From Arion vulgaris (taxonomy: Eukaryota > Mollusca > Gastropoda > Stylommatophora > Arionidae): DNA of 64,000 nucleotides. Each line of letters begins with the position of its first letter. The stretch's first letter is position 1. Under the pieces are notes generated by a model. The model was not told the origin of the DNA, searched no databases, and worked only from the letters and a program-made list of their open reading frames with translations. The DNA lies in assembly GCA_020796225.1 (NCBI GenBank), contig CM036760.1:930001-994000 (forward strand). The letters run 5' to 3'. Made by a program: the position numbers and the translations under genes. Positions 24,962 through 35,955 of the stretch are shown here, in pieces.

Positions 24962-27900
24962 GTCATGTCGTACTGTCTTATGTCATGTCGTACTGTCTTA
25001 TGTCATGTCGTACTGTCTTATGTCATGTCGTACTGTCTTATGACATGTCGTACTGTCGTATGTCATGTCGTACTGTCTTATGTCATGTCGTACTGTCTTA
25101 TGTCATGTCATACTGTCTTATGTCATGTCATACTGTCTTATGTCATGTCGTACTGTCTTATGTCATGTCGTACTGTCTTATGTCATGTCGTACTGTCTTA
25201 TGTCATGTCGTACTGTCTTATGTCATGTCATACTGTCTTATGTCATGTCGTACTGTCTTATGTCATGTCGTACTGTCTTATGTCATGTCGTACTGTCTTA
25301 TGTCATGTCGTACTGTCTTATGTCATGTCATACTGTCTTATGTCATGTCATACTGTCTTATGTCATGTCATACTGTCTTATGTCATGTCGTACTGTCTTA
25401 TGTCATGTCGTACTGTCTTATGTCATGTCGTACTGTCTTATGTCATGTCATACTGTCTTATGTCATGTCATACTGTCTTATGTCATGTCATACTGTCTTA
25501 TGCTGTCATACTGTCATGTCATGTCGACTGTCTTATGTCATGTCGTACTGTCTTATGTCATGTCGTACTGTCTTATGTCATGTCGTACTGTCTTATGTCA
25601 TGTCATACTGTCTTATGTCATGTCATACTGTCTTATGTCATGTCGTACTGTCTTATGTCATGTCGTACTGTCTTATGTCATGTCGTACTGTCTTATGTCA
25701 TGTCATACTGTCTTATGTCATGTCATACTGTCTTATGTGATGTCGTACTGTCTTATGTCATGTCGTACTGTCTTATGTCATGTCGTACTGTCTTATGTCA
25801 TGTCGTACTGTCTTATGTCATGTCGTACTGTCTTATGTCATGTCGTACTGTCTTATGTCATGTCATACTGTCTTATGTCATGTCATACTGTCTTATGTGA
25901 TGTCGTACTGTCTTATGTCATGTCGTACTGTCTTATGTCATGTCGTACTGTCTTATGTCATGTCGTACTGTCTTATGTCATGTCGTACTGTCTTATGTCA
26001 TGTCATACTGTCTTATGTCATGTCATACTGTCTTATGTGATGTCGTACTGTCTTATGTCATGTCATACTGTCTTATGTCATGTCGTACTGTCTTATGTCA
26101 TGTCGTACTGTCTTATGTGATGTCGTACTGTCTTATGTCATGTCATACTGTCTTATGTCATGTCGTACTGTCTTATGTCATGTCATACTGTCTTATGTCA
26201 TGTCATACTGTCTTATGTCATGTCATACTGTCTTATGTGATGTCATACTGTCTTATGTCATGTCATACTGTCTTATGTCATGTCATACTGTCTTATGTCA
26301 TGTCGTACTGTCTTATGTCATGTCATACTGTCTTATGTCATGTCATACTGTCTTATGTGATGTTGTACTGTCTTATGTCATGTCATACTGTCTTATGTCA
26401 TGTCATACTGTCTTATGTCATGTCATACTGTCTTATGTCATGTCGTACTGTCTTATGTCATGTCATACTGTCTTATGTCATGTCATACTGTCTTATGTGA
26501 TGTCGTACTGTCTTATGTCATGTCATACTGTCTTATGTGATGTCGTACTGTCTTATGTCATGTCGTACTGTCTTATGTCATGTCATACTGTCTTATGTGA
26601 TGTCGTACTGTCTTATGTCATGTCGTACTGTCTTATGTCATGTTGTACTGTCTTATGTCATGTTGTACTGTCTTATGTCATGTTGTACTGTCTTATGTCA
26701 TGTCGTACTGTCTTATGTCATGTTGTACTGTCTTATGTGATGTCGTACTGTCTTATGTCATGTCGTACTGTCTTATGTCATGTCGTACTGTCTTATGTGA
26801 TGTCGTACTGTCTTATGTCATGTTGTACTGTCTTATGTCATGTCGTACTGTCTTATGTGATGTCGTACTGTCTTATGTCATGTCGTACTGTCTTATGTGA
26901 TGTCGTACTGTCTTATGTCATGTCGTACTGTCTTATGTCATGTCATACTGTCTTATGTGATGTCATACTGTCTTATGTCATGTCGTACTGTCTTATGTCA
27001 TGTCGTACTGTCTTATGTCATGTCGTACTGTCTTATGTGATGTCGTACTGTCTTATGTCATGTCGTACTGTCTTATGTGATGTCATACTGTCTTATGTGA
27101 TGTCATACTGTCTTATGTGATGTCATACTGTCTTATGTCATGTCATACTGTCTTATGTGATGTCATACTGTCTTATGTCATGTCTTACTGTCTTATGTCA
27201 TGTCGTACTGTCTTATGTCATGTCGTACTGTCTTATGTGATGTCATACTGTCTTATGTGATGTCGTACTGTCTTATGTCATGTCGTACTGTCTTATGTGA
27301 TGTCATACTGTCTTATGTGATGTCATACTGTCTTATGTCATGTCATACTGTCTTATGTGATGTCATACTGTCTTATGTGATGTCATACTGTCTTATGTCA
27401 TGTCTTACTGTCTTATGTCATGTCGTACTGTCTTATGTGATGTCATACTGTCTTATGTGATGTCGTACTGTCTTATGTCATGTCGTACTGTCTTATGTGA
27501 TGTCATACTGTCTTATGTGATGTCGTACTGTCTTATGTCATGTCGTACTGTCTTATGTCATGTCGTACTGTCTTATGTCATGTCGTACTGTCTTATGTCA
27601 TGTCGTACTGTCTTATGTGATGTCGTACTGTCTTATGTCATGTCGTACTGTCTTATGTGATGTCATACTGTCTTATGTGATGTCATACTGTCTTATGTCA
27701 TGTCGTACTGTCTTATGTCATGTCGTACTGTCTTATGTGATGTCATACTGTCTTATGTCATGTCGTACTGTCTTATGTCATGTCATACTGTCTTATGTCA
27801 TGTCGTACTGTCTTATGTGATGTCGTACTGTCTTATGTGATGTCGTACTGTCTTATGTGATGTCGTACTGTCTTATGTCATGTTGTACTGTCTTATGTCA

Positions 27901-28098
27901 TGTTGTACTGTCTTATGTGATGTCATAATGTCTTATGTCATGTTGTACTGTCTTATGTCATGTCGTACTGTCTTATGACATGTCGTACTGTCTTATGTGA
28001 TGTCGTACTGTTTTATGTCATGTCGTACTGTCTTATGACATGTCGTACTGTCTTATGTCATGTTGTACTGTCTTATGTCATGTCGTACTGTCTTATGT
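24962..28098. repeat. 20-bp satellite TGTCATGTCGTACTGTCTTA, about 157 copies
   Basis: The array is very regular. It has three variant positions (GTC to GTG, CGT to CAT, CGT to TGT) and one disrupted patch near 25500. The unit has no stop on the plus strand, so long Cys-rich open frames (up to about 350 codons) appear in all three frames; these are by-products of the repeat. Variants form larger blocks, for example CAT-CAT-GTGA markers at 25700-26040 spaced 160 then 140 bp. Confidence 0.98.
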
Positions 28099-28230
28099 GA
28101 TGAAATATAATATACATTCATAATGATTTTAAATTTGGCGTATGTAAATACCATGATATAACATTACGACAGTAACATTCAATAATTGTCAACTTTCTGG
28201 TATCATTAAATATACATACGGAGTACTTAC

Positions 28231-28401
28231 GAGACCAGTTTTTCTGCAGAGTAAGGCTTGGCTACGGGTACAATGTCCATACCAGCAAGCCCTGATCTCA
28301 TGGCAAGAATATCCTTCAGGTTGAGATGTTGCGACATGTAGTATTCAGGTAATACAATTCTCCGACCAAGAATGTCCTGTATAGGCGTGTTCCATGTGAC
28401 G
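28231..28401 (-). CDS. Beta-lactamase-fold gene, exon 3
   Basis: Minus strand: VTWNTPIQDILGRRIVLPEY, then YMSQHLNLKDILAMRSGLAG and MDIVPVAKPYSAEKLV. This is the beta-lactamase-family segment that normally reads WDTPVxxYLP...ITLRDLLSHRTGL. The acceptor is TTTCCCAG and the donor is a strong GTAAGT. The first base (C) completes a codon with the AA left by the exon at 44384-44537, and the last two bases (TC) pair with the A of the exon at 21381-21522. The flanking intron of about 16 kb holds the viral element. Confidence 0.88.
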
Positions 28402-29010
28402 CTGGGAAATGTGACAATTATGGACTGATAATGTTAAGACATGGTACCGTGAAAGTTGTGTTTCGTTATTGTATTCATTTGTCGTGAGTATTGAACTAGC
28501 AGTATTTGCTCTATCTCTCTCTCTGTTTTGTCCAGTAATTATTGGATGTTTATAAAGTACACATTCTTATCAAAGCAGCAGATAGTGATTACAAATAATG
28601 GAATCATGTTAGTAAACAAATAATCAATATTACAACAAAAGTATCAGTTGCGTGATGTAGATTATCAAATAATTACCACAAAAACTGAATGTGAACTGAT
28701 CTGATGTGCTTCCATGGCCGTCAATATGTTAAGTCAAGAAGGGGCATGTGCCATGCCCTAGAAAATTATTATTTAATTAAACAGTTTTAAGCAAATCTGG
28801 TTTCTCCATTTCCGCGTTGTAAACTATCAACTAACATTTTGGAAATTCGTATTGTCCCCTCCTGGAAAATGTATGTGGACACCTATGTGTGCTTCCAGTA
28901 CTGATACATATGAAACGTGGACTGTGTACCAGCGGAATATCAAGCCTGCTAATATACATTTTCACACATTCTACTTAAAAAAGGATAGATGATCATATAA
29001 GAGGATTATC
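28402..29010. other. Intron, nothing firmly recognised
   Basis: Unique AT-rich sequence. 28780-28880 (TCCATTTCCGC, TTGTCCCCTCCTGGAAAATGTATGT) resembles 12120-12200, so it is probably an old dispersed repeat. Confidence 0.5.
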
Positions 29011-29024
29011 ATCCTAAATACCAT

Positions 29025-29180
29025 AACAATCGACAGAGCGAGTTTCTCTAGTAGAGTTACTCTAACATGGTACCATAACAAACGACAGAGCGAGTTTCTC
29101 TAGTAGAGTTTCTCTAACACAATACCATAACAATCGACAGAGCGAGTTTCTCTAGTAGAGTTACTCTAACACGGTACAGT
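29025..29180. repeat. About 56-bp tandem repeat, 3 copies
   Basis: The unit contains CATAACAATCGACAGAGCGA and GTTTCTCTAGTAGAGTTACT. Part of it is self-complementary (CTCTAGTAGAG). Confidence 0.9.
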
Positions 29181-29402
29181 GTTTTGTGCCGTATCAAGAA
29201 TTGCAGCTGCAGAGCAGTGGATACAAGACAGAAAAGCCATATAACATATACCAATTACAAATATTGCGTGTACACATTGTCCAACAATCTTCCAGGTCAG
29301 AATTGTTTTCCTTCAGTTATGCTCACAAGCAATTTATTGGATCAGCAGAGCTCTCGTCAATACTCATTATAGACAAACAAATCGGAGGCGGATATGCGTG
29401 AC

Positions 29403-29520
29403 GATATGTTAGCGATATGTTCGGCAATGTTTTAGTAAACTGGAGGGGAATTTACCCAATAATATGTTAGCGATATGTTCGGCGATGTTTTAGTAAACTG
29501 GAGAGGGATTTGCCAGGCAT
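29403..29520. repeat. About 60-bp duplication
   Basis: ATATGTTAGCGATATGTTCG and GCAATGTTTTAGTAAACTGG occur twice in tandem. Confidence 0.85.
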
Positions 29521-29554
29521 TGTTTTAATCACATATAAAATGTCGCAAAGTTTA

Positions 29555-29800
29555 TGTTTCATACATAATTTATGAGGTATTTTGGAGATATAAAACGACA
29601 CAAAGGGCTGGAGAAGACCATCATGGAAGGAGGCATACCGGCAAAGAGGAGAAGAAAAGGAAGACCACGGAGAATATGGATTTAGGATTAACTGATGGTT
29701 TGAACATGACGGCTGCAGAGGCGGGCTATCTGGCCAATGAGAGAGAACAATTCCGCAGGACTGTTGGGGTGACAAAGTTCTGCTCAGGACAAGATACTTG
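29555..29800 (+). mobile_element. LINE C-terminal remnant
   Basis: Encodes GDIKRHKGLEKTIMEGG, RRRKGRPRRIW and REQFRRTVGVTKFCSGQDT, a typical LINE C-terminus, followed by GATGATGATGATGG. A minus-strand relative lies at 31080-31172. Confidence 0.82.
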
Positions 29801-29861
29801 ATGATGATGATGGCATAATTTTTTCCCAAATCTACATCAACATTACAAATTAAAATCATAT

Positions 29862-30962
29862 GGGGGTCAAAGGGACAACATCGGCCCAGGATTAGTAAAC
29901 CTGGCACTAATTAAAATCCTACCGCACCTCTAAGTGATGACACTGGAAACAGACAATTGTTCCTGTCTGGCTATGCAGGTAGGGATCGAGGAGAACTACT
30001 TTGGTATAAGTAGTGATTCAGACGCAGTTACGTTGGATGAGATCCGCTCGCAACACAGACGAGCAGAATCCCAGAGTGACTGTTAGTGCACATCTCTCCC
30101 GGCCTAACGGAAAAGCTGAACAAGTAAACTTAAAGGGACGAGGGGTGCATCCAGAGAAGAGACGTGAGGCCACATGGGGCGAAACTCTGAGCCCTGAGGT
30201 GGGGGCCCAAATTGAGTTGCGTGTCCTGACAGTCTCGTGGCATAGTAAATGTGAGCACGGTGAAAAACCTGAATAAACACGGTGAGTAGGCACCAAGGTA
30301 GAGCAAAACCGCATACGGACGAAACAAAGGTGAGCCCGCCGGTGCGGCAGACAGACACGGTGCCGATGATGTAGCGACGAAAAGCCATGGCAAACGGGGT
30401 GAGCGGTCGGCCCAATGTGTAGAAAAGCTGGAGAGCCCAGCAGAGGCTTGACTCTAGTGCAAACGCACAAACAAAAGAAATGCGATGGGGGCAAAAACAG
30501 TGGCGAGCCTCGAAAATGGGGACTCCATCCAGAGAACAATAACCCTGTTTCTCCTCGCAGAGAACTACTACTGTCTTGTAGTTTGATTGGGGACAATCAA
30601 AGTCTAGCGGAGCAAACCGTATACAAAACTGGACGTCAGGAAAACCAAGTATGCCAAAAAAAACTGATAACCTTGGCAGATAAAGATCAAGCACCCGGGA
30701 GGGAAGGTTGTCTAATGATAGCTAGCTATCCTAGAAGAAAATAGCAACCTGCTGTCTTGCAGGTCTGCTGGGGACAGCCCAAGGCTAACGGAGAGCGAAA
30801 CCAGTAAACGCTGGTTACAGCTGGACACATTGCCGAAGGATAAGCACCAGAGCTCCAAATGACACTAAAGATGTGACGTAAACAAACCGCTGCTAATAAC
30901 ATTTGTAGAGAAATCTGGTACATCAGTCTAAGCGATGATCGCAAAAGAGAGAGAGAGAGAGA
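29862..30962 (+). mobile_element. LINE-derived element: 5' region joined to 3' end
   Basis: It starts with GGGGGTCAAAGG like the LINE at 2835. It shares that element's 5' region (GAAAAGCTGAACAA, ATGCATCCAGA-like, CATAGTAAATGTGAGCACGG; then GAAAATAGCAACCTGCTG to AAGGATAAGCA) and ends in GATCGCAAAAGAGAGAGAGA. No endonuclease, RT or RNase H is present between. It is either an internally deleted copy or a non-autonomous derivative. The open frames of about 190 codons on the minus strand have no recognisable domain. Confidence 0.75.
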
Positions 30963-31079
30963 AATCAGATGCATCAAAGTTATACCATCATGTTAATTTA
31001 TATCACGTTACCCATGCAATTTATATGAAAACAGATAGTTAAAGATACGACTGCCCTGCCCTTGGTTTTATTGATGGTG

Positions 31080-31240
31080 GAATGTTGTTGATTCCTCATC
31101 AAATAGCTTGTCCTGAGCAGAACTTTGCCACCCCAACAGTCCTCCGGAATTTATCTCTCTCATAGGCCAGACGTTTTGCCGAGATGTCCATGGCACCGAG
31201 CCGAAGAGCTGAAAGCTCAAGTGCTCCTGGATCGGACAAT
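31080..31240. mobile_element. LINE tail (minus) followed by SINE 3' part (plus)
   Basis: 31080-31172 on the minus strand encodes FRRTVGVAKFCSGQ, the relative of the fragment at 29555. 31180-31240 on the plus strand is the 3' body of the SINE family (TCCATGGCACCGAGCCGAAG, CTCAAGTGCTCCTGGATCGG). Confidence 0.75.
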
Positions 31241-31429
31241 GGGGGTTTGTTGTACTTAATAACCATTTAACCACGGCCTTCTCTATAGGCCTTATTTACG
31301 ATGGCCGCGATTTAACACGCCTGGTACGAGACAAGACATTTACCCAAGTTTTCTAGTCTCTGCAGCATGTTATTATCCTCTAAGTAGCTGACCCCACAAG
31401 CAGTGCAAGCAGTTAGAAGACAGAATTCA

Positions 31430-31765
31430 TGCATTTGAGATGTGGATATATAGAAGAATAGGCAGAGTTTCATGGACAGAAAAACAGACAAATAAACAAG
31501 TTTTAGAAAAACTAGGCATGAAGAAACAATTATTAAGAGAAATAAAATTCCGACAAGTAAAATATTTTGGGTACATAAAAAGACATGACACCATGATAAA
31601 TCTTTACTGGAGGGGAAAGTTGAGGGGAAGAGCAAGAGGAAGACCGAGAGATAAGTGGGAGGAAACTTTAAGAAATGGACAGGTTTCAGTCTAGCAGTGT
31701 GCAACACCAAGGCGAAAGACAGAGGATGCTGGAGATTCATTGCAGCCAACCTTGCAGGCCTGGTT
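31430..31765 (+). mobile_element. LINE C-terminal fragment
   Basis: Encodes REIKFRQVKYFGYIKRHD, GKLRGRARGRPRDKWEETLR and, after a frameshift, RGCWRFIAANL. This is the end of an RTE/L2-like LINE. It abuts the left edge of the viral element. Confidence 0.85.
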
Positions 31766-31804
31766 CTTCTGAGTCGGCCAGTATGCTATGTTATGGATAT
31801 TCGT

Positions 31805-32400
31805 CGAACCTCTAAAACGAGGCTTAGAAATGCCAACTTTATCTCGCTGCCATCCTCAGCACAGACCGAGACTCCAATTGATGAGTGTGTTCCGGTCTCT
31901 AAACGTTTGAATTGCTGCGTCGCATATGTAACCTGTCGACCTCCGTCGCACTCTTCCTGTCCTACAGGGATCGCCTCAGCAGTGTTGAGGGTAAACTGTT
32001 GTGTCTATTCTCATATGTAGATAGCCCCTCCAGGTGAACGTAGAACTCCTTGTAAACGATTAGACGTGGGAAAACCTCCACGGTAACTCGCCCGTTCACA
32101 GTTCACAACGGTGGGAACCAGGTTGATGAACCTGAGTGTGTTGCCTACAGTACCCATGTCAATATATTGGGTTATCCCACTGATGGAGACACATCCAGTA
32201 GCTGGACTCATAGTAAAGCCGATTGGCGGGAAAACCTCTTTATTGAGAGCACAAACATCCCAATATCCGTTAGGATTATAATTTTTCTTTATTTCGGCCA
32301 CAGTGAAAGCTATTGTTACCGAGGGCGTCTACTATGTTAAGTCATGCGGCATAGTGTAATATCTCGCTTAGGGTGACGACATACCACCTTCATGATTGTC
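31805..32400 (-). pseudogene. Penton-like minor capsid protein relic
   Basis: A 96-codon frame contains YNPNGYWDVCALNKEVFPPI and GFTMSPATGCVSI. After a frameshift, the downstream part reads EECDGGRQVTYATQQFKRLE and ends ALSLVLEVR-like near 31805. The pattern (short N-terminal grid-search-like segment, SPATG loop, then QFKRL..GTHSSI) resembles the single-jelly-roll minor capsid proteins of Polinton-like elements. That assignment comes from pattern recognition. Upstream, YYTMPHDL lies in another frame with stops. At least three lesions break it. Confidence 0.55.
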
Positions 32401-32454
32401 CAGGACTGGGTTTAGGAGAACGGGCTCCCCATTTTGGACATTCGAAAGCGTAAC

Positions 32455-33075
32455 GAACATCTATACAATAATGTCCACTATCCTGAGTGATGCCCACGTC
32501 CCGTGGAAGTTCAACAAGGATGCAAAATACCAAACAGATGGGGGTACCCGCCAATCATAAAAGCCGTGCAGCTTACGAAGCCGGCAGTACAGGTCAACCT
32601 CCAAGGAGTCTTTCAAGTGGAATTTCTCAACGTGTTTGAAAAGTACCGAATGCTCTATGTAGAGTCTGATCTGGTGGTGCAGACATGGAACAGCAGTCCG
32701 ATGCAGTTTTGCCAGCTCTTCAAGCTCAGCACGTTTGAATGACGTCAGTACACGAGCCGTGCCGTCACGCTTTATGATTTCGAGATTTGGATGATTTTTT
32801 AGCCTGAGCTTGCCCTCCCGATCAGTGTAGAATCGACCATACCATCGGCCGGTCGGTATCTACCCTCCCGCTGCCAGCTGGTTGTAGTAGCTGTCCACGG
32901 CCTCCTTTATCAGCTCTTGCTGGAGATTGCCTGCAAGGCCCTCATGGCGGGTCGTCGTCTCGACATGCCATTGGGGGTTCACTATCGGGGGCTGGTCGAG
33001 ATTATAACCTTCAGCGAAGCTTGTTTCATCCTCGCCTCCCAGCGTATCATGATCGACGTCCCCTGTTCATTCAAA
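32455..33075 (-). pseudogene. Unknown viral gene, divergent from the capsid
   Basis: One frame is open on the minus strand from about 33045 to 32455 apart from one TAG at 32860-32862. Protein-like stretches are FAEGYNLDQPPIVNPQWHVE, GRFYTDREGKLRLKNHPNLE and TSFKRAELEELAKLH. No known domain was recognised. It starts within about 100 bp of the capsid gene and points away from it, so 33076-33130 probably held a two-way promoter. Confidence 0.5.
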
Positions 33076-33897
33076 CGCACCTGGCTTAAAGTGTGCCATT
33101 GCGTATTAGACTTAAGACGTGCGGTGTTTAATATCATGTCTCAATTCGGGCGCAAGCTAAACCCACACCGCCGTGTAAGAGTGCCCTTGGGAGTCAAAGC
33201 CTAATGGCAAAGTATCGTTATCACAAATAACCCCAGCGCAATCGACCAGAACCAACAGCTATTGGTACGGTTTCCTAGCCAGTGCGCTGATGATGTTATA
33301 GTGCCTGGAACGGTTCAGCTGGCCTTCACAATCAGTCTCACTTCGATGGACAAGAACAGGACCGTTGTTCAAAATCTAGGCCGTTCCGTGGTTAAGAAGG
33401 TGGCACTACGGCTTAGTGGCAACGAACCAGACGTCCCTCGACGACTCTGATGTATTCGGTTGTTACGTAGATATCTGGATGACAGCCAAGGAAAGAGAGA
33501 AACATATATATCAGGGTATCGACACACATCTGAGAACAGAAACGTGACTAAGCTTCGGGTTGACGCCGAGGATGGGGACGGACCCGTGGTTGGAGATGAG
33601 GCTGTATCGGATGCCTATGGGAATCGGTTCTATTTTCCTCTAGACTTCGAGTTCCTGGAGAGCCACATGCCGTTTTACCAGAGCGTACTCGGAGACCGTT
33701 TGGAGTATGAGCTGACCTTCAATGAATACAACTGCGTGATCAACGCCACAGGTGATCCTGCGGCTAGTTACAAAATCGACAACATTAGCCTAGAATTGGA
33801 CAAGGTTTCCCATCCGGACCTAGCCAGAACTATCAGCGACCAGTATTCGGCACGCACTAGTATCTTCTACGAGCGTGTCCTCCGTCAGCGCATGGTG

Positions 33898-34080
33898 AGA
33901 GTTAATAAGAGTGACGGTGTATGGAATGTTAACGAGAGTTAATAAGAGTGACGGTGTATGGAATGTTAACGAGAGTTAATAAGAGTGACGGTGTATGGAA
34001 TGTTAACGAGAGTTAATAAGAGTGACGGTGTATGGAATGTTAACGAGAGTTAATAAGAGTGACGGTGTATGGAATGTTAA
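33898..34080. repeat. 37-bp in-gene minisatellite, 5 copies
   Basis: The unit contains GAGAGTTAATAAGAGTGACG and GTGTATGGAATGTTAAC, encoding RVNKSDGVWNVN once per copy. The 37-bp length shifts the frame at every copy, so the expansion post-dates gene function. Confidence 0.95.
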
Positions 34081-34177
34081 CCTCAACACGACTGCAAGGT
34101 GCATGAAGGGAATCCTTTTGCTTTTCGAGGAGCCGCATGATCCCAATAAGCGTAACACTGAAGAATTCTATAACCCC

Positions 34178-34581
34178 TGTCATAGTTCCCCAGATGGCAG
34201 CGGAGGAATGGACAGAATACTTCCCCCAAAATGACGCATTGTTTATGTTATCAAGAAACTTCCGTTCAAATTGCACATCTTTTTGCACATCAGAACCAGA
34301 TCGTACTGACCAAATTTTAATATTAAAACTAGCATTGCAGTTCACATTTAGCTCATAATCTGAGTTCCGGGATTTGGCATCTGTCATGTACATTTTCGAA
34401 CTTATTTGTAGAGAGGTGAATTTATTTTCGCCACCACTCTCTACTGGGGTTTAACACTTCTAGTATGCTTGGAGACACTCTCGCTGGATCCCAAAATTTT
34501 ATAGCGTCATTGTTGAACTCATCCTCTGGGATCTCAATTACTCGTGTTGTCGATTTTGACGTGTCCTAGGATGGAGACACC
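34178..34581. other. About 0.4-kb insertion in the capsid gene
   Basis: CTATAACCCC (34168-34177) and CTATAACACCCC (34582-34593) flank a block unrelated to capsid, after which the capsid reading resumes with KVEITVEG. The block is AT-rich. On the minus strand it has two protein-like stretches in different frames (IEIPEDEFNNDAIKFWDPAR, SVRSGSDVQKDVQFERKFLD). The near-duplicate flanks look like a target-site duplication. The element type is unknown. Confidence 0.55.
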
Positions 34582-34605
34582 CTATAACACCCCCATATCA
34601 GCAAG

Positions 34606-34960
34606 GTAGAGATAACCGTAGAGGGGCTGCCAAACCAACTCTACAGCAAGGTAGAGATAACCGTAGAAGGGGTGCCAAACCAACTCTACAGCAATGTAGA
34701 GATAACCGTAGAGGGGGTGCCAAACCAACTCTACAGCAAGGTAGAGATAACCGTAGAGGGGGTGCCAAACCAACTCTACAGCAAGGTAGAGATAGCCGTA
34801 GAGGGGGTGTCAAACCAACTCTACAGCAATGTCGATCTAACCGTAGAGGGGATGCCAAACCAACTCTACAGCAAGGTAGATCTAACTGTGGAGGGTCTGC
34901 CAAACCAACTCTACAGCAAGGTAGATCTAACCGTAGAGGGGATGAGTGCCTACCAACAGT
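34606..34960. repeat. 45-bp in-gene minisatellite, about 8 copies
   Basis: The unit encodes VEITVEGVPNQLYSK, exactly 15 codons, so the frame is kept across copies. Variants include GATCTAACC for GAGATAACC and GGGATG for GGGGTG. Confidence 0.95.
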
Positions 34961-35269
34961 AGGATGAGGCTCGAAAATACTTTGCGGGCGGTTTAGCGCT
35001 TGCTCTGCTGAACCCAGAGGCTGTCGTGATAGCAAAAGACCTTGAGCAGGCTGATGTGACACCCTCTGAGTACCTGACAACCAAATTTTCATTGTGGCTT
35101 AGCTTGCGAACGAGTGACGATGACTTGCTGCATGGTTCGGGTAGAATGGTGAAAAACACCTCCTAGGGCATTAGCCTTCAGATTACCAAGAAAGTACAGC
35201 CAGCCGGCAAGTTGAACATGTACATATACGTCATAATGGATGTCCAGTTGAATTTCTAAAATACCCACT

Positions 35270-35915
35270 ATGTCGCAGCCATCTATCAATCTGCCCCCGA
35301 GCTTGTACCCACCTGACGCCCACTCGACACTGTTGGCAGGGCAAATTGGATGCGGAAAAACCGGATATGTTTTAGATCTGCTCGAGGGCCCTTCGGGGGT
35401 GTCTTCCGGTACATGATGATTTTGTGTCCAACTGTGCGCTATAACAAGGCTTATTGCAGGAGTTCTTTGATCTGGACTGATGCTAGAATTTTCATAGTCA
35501 ACCCCAGGGCACATCTAGACGAGTGGCTTCGGTATTTTTATAACGCATTCAAGGGGCAGCCCACCCTTTACATCATTGACGATATGTCTGCGAGCAAGGC
35601 GCTGACCAGGATGAAGGACATGCTCAGTGAGCTATCTTTTTCTGGTCGTCATGCCAATCAGAGTGTTTGAGTGCTGACATAAAAATATAACGCCGTTTGC
35701 ACAGACTTTAGAAAGCAAACACGCTGGGTGGCTCTCTTTCAATGCAAAGACCGAGACAGTTACGCTGAATGTCTACAGGCGAATGACGTCGTGCCTACTA
35801 AAGCGGAGAGAGATTAGGTGAGAAACCTCCTGGCAGCAACCAAGCACGCCAAGCTCATACTAAAGACAGACCAGCCCACTGCCTATAGAGTGCTTATGCC
35901 AGGTGAGCACTGCTA
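35270..35915 (+). pseudogene. Genome-packaging ATPase (FtsK/HerA, A32-like), broken
   Basis: It begins MSQPSINLPPSLYPPD. The Walker A motif is LLAGQIGCGKTGY (residues about 21-33), and the Walker B motif is TLYIIDDMSASK near 35565. ELSFSGRHANQSV and KYNAVCT correspond to the sensor region of viral packaging ATPases, which pump DNA into the capsid. A frameshift near 35386 separates Walker A from the rest. TGA at 35668 and TAA near 35677 replace what look like Trp and Gln codons. It ends with a natural TAA at 35913. It lies 10 bp downstream of the capsid gene, as expected for a co-transcribed morphogenesis module. Confidence 0.85.
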
Positions 35916-35955
35916 AACAGCTCAACATGGGTGCTCAACATAGTTTAGCAGTTGC
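35905..35955. other. Hairpin at the ATPase stop codon
   Basis: ACTGCTAAAC (35909-35918) and GTTTAGCAGT (35943-35952) are perfectly complementary, with a 24-base loop that contains two CTCAACATG/GCTCAACAT copies. The left arm overlaps the ATPase stop. Its role is unknown; it could be a transcript end or a chance palindrome. Confidence 0.5.

Larger units (their letters stand above)
33130..35259 (+). pseudogene. Major capsid protein (double jelly roll type), broken
   Basis: Capsid-like stretches are FPLDFEFLESHMPFYQSVLG, GDRLEYELTFNEYN, TVEGVPNQLYS and YFAGGLALALLNPEAVVIAK, in the order expected of Polinton/adintovirus-type major capsids; these form the virion shell. The N-terminal part (DDVIVPGTVQLAFTISL, near 33290) is in a different frame from the part after 33460. 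Lesions include a frameshift near 33450, a five-fold 37-bp expansion at 33898-34080, a 0.4-kb insertion at 34178-34581, an eight-fold 45-bp expansion at 34606-34960, and TAG codons at 34960 and 35164. The natural end is probably TAA at 35257. Confidence 0.8.

Noticed and set aside
24790..27820. Many open frames of up to about 350 codons with MSYCLMSCRTV-type repeats
   Set aside because: A stop-free 20-bp satellite unit generates them in all three plus frames; there is no independent sign of a gene.
30018..30694. Minus-strand frames of 190-196 codons
   Set aside because: They are antisense to the 5' region of a LINE family and show no domain.
32503..32742. 79-codon plus-strand frame in the viral element
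   Set aside because: It overlaps a longer minus-strand frame with better protein-like character and an open continuation to 33045.
34598..35092. 164-codon minus-strand frame rich in LCCRVGLA
   Set aside because: It is the antisense shadow of the 45-bp in-gene repeat of the capsid.
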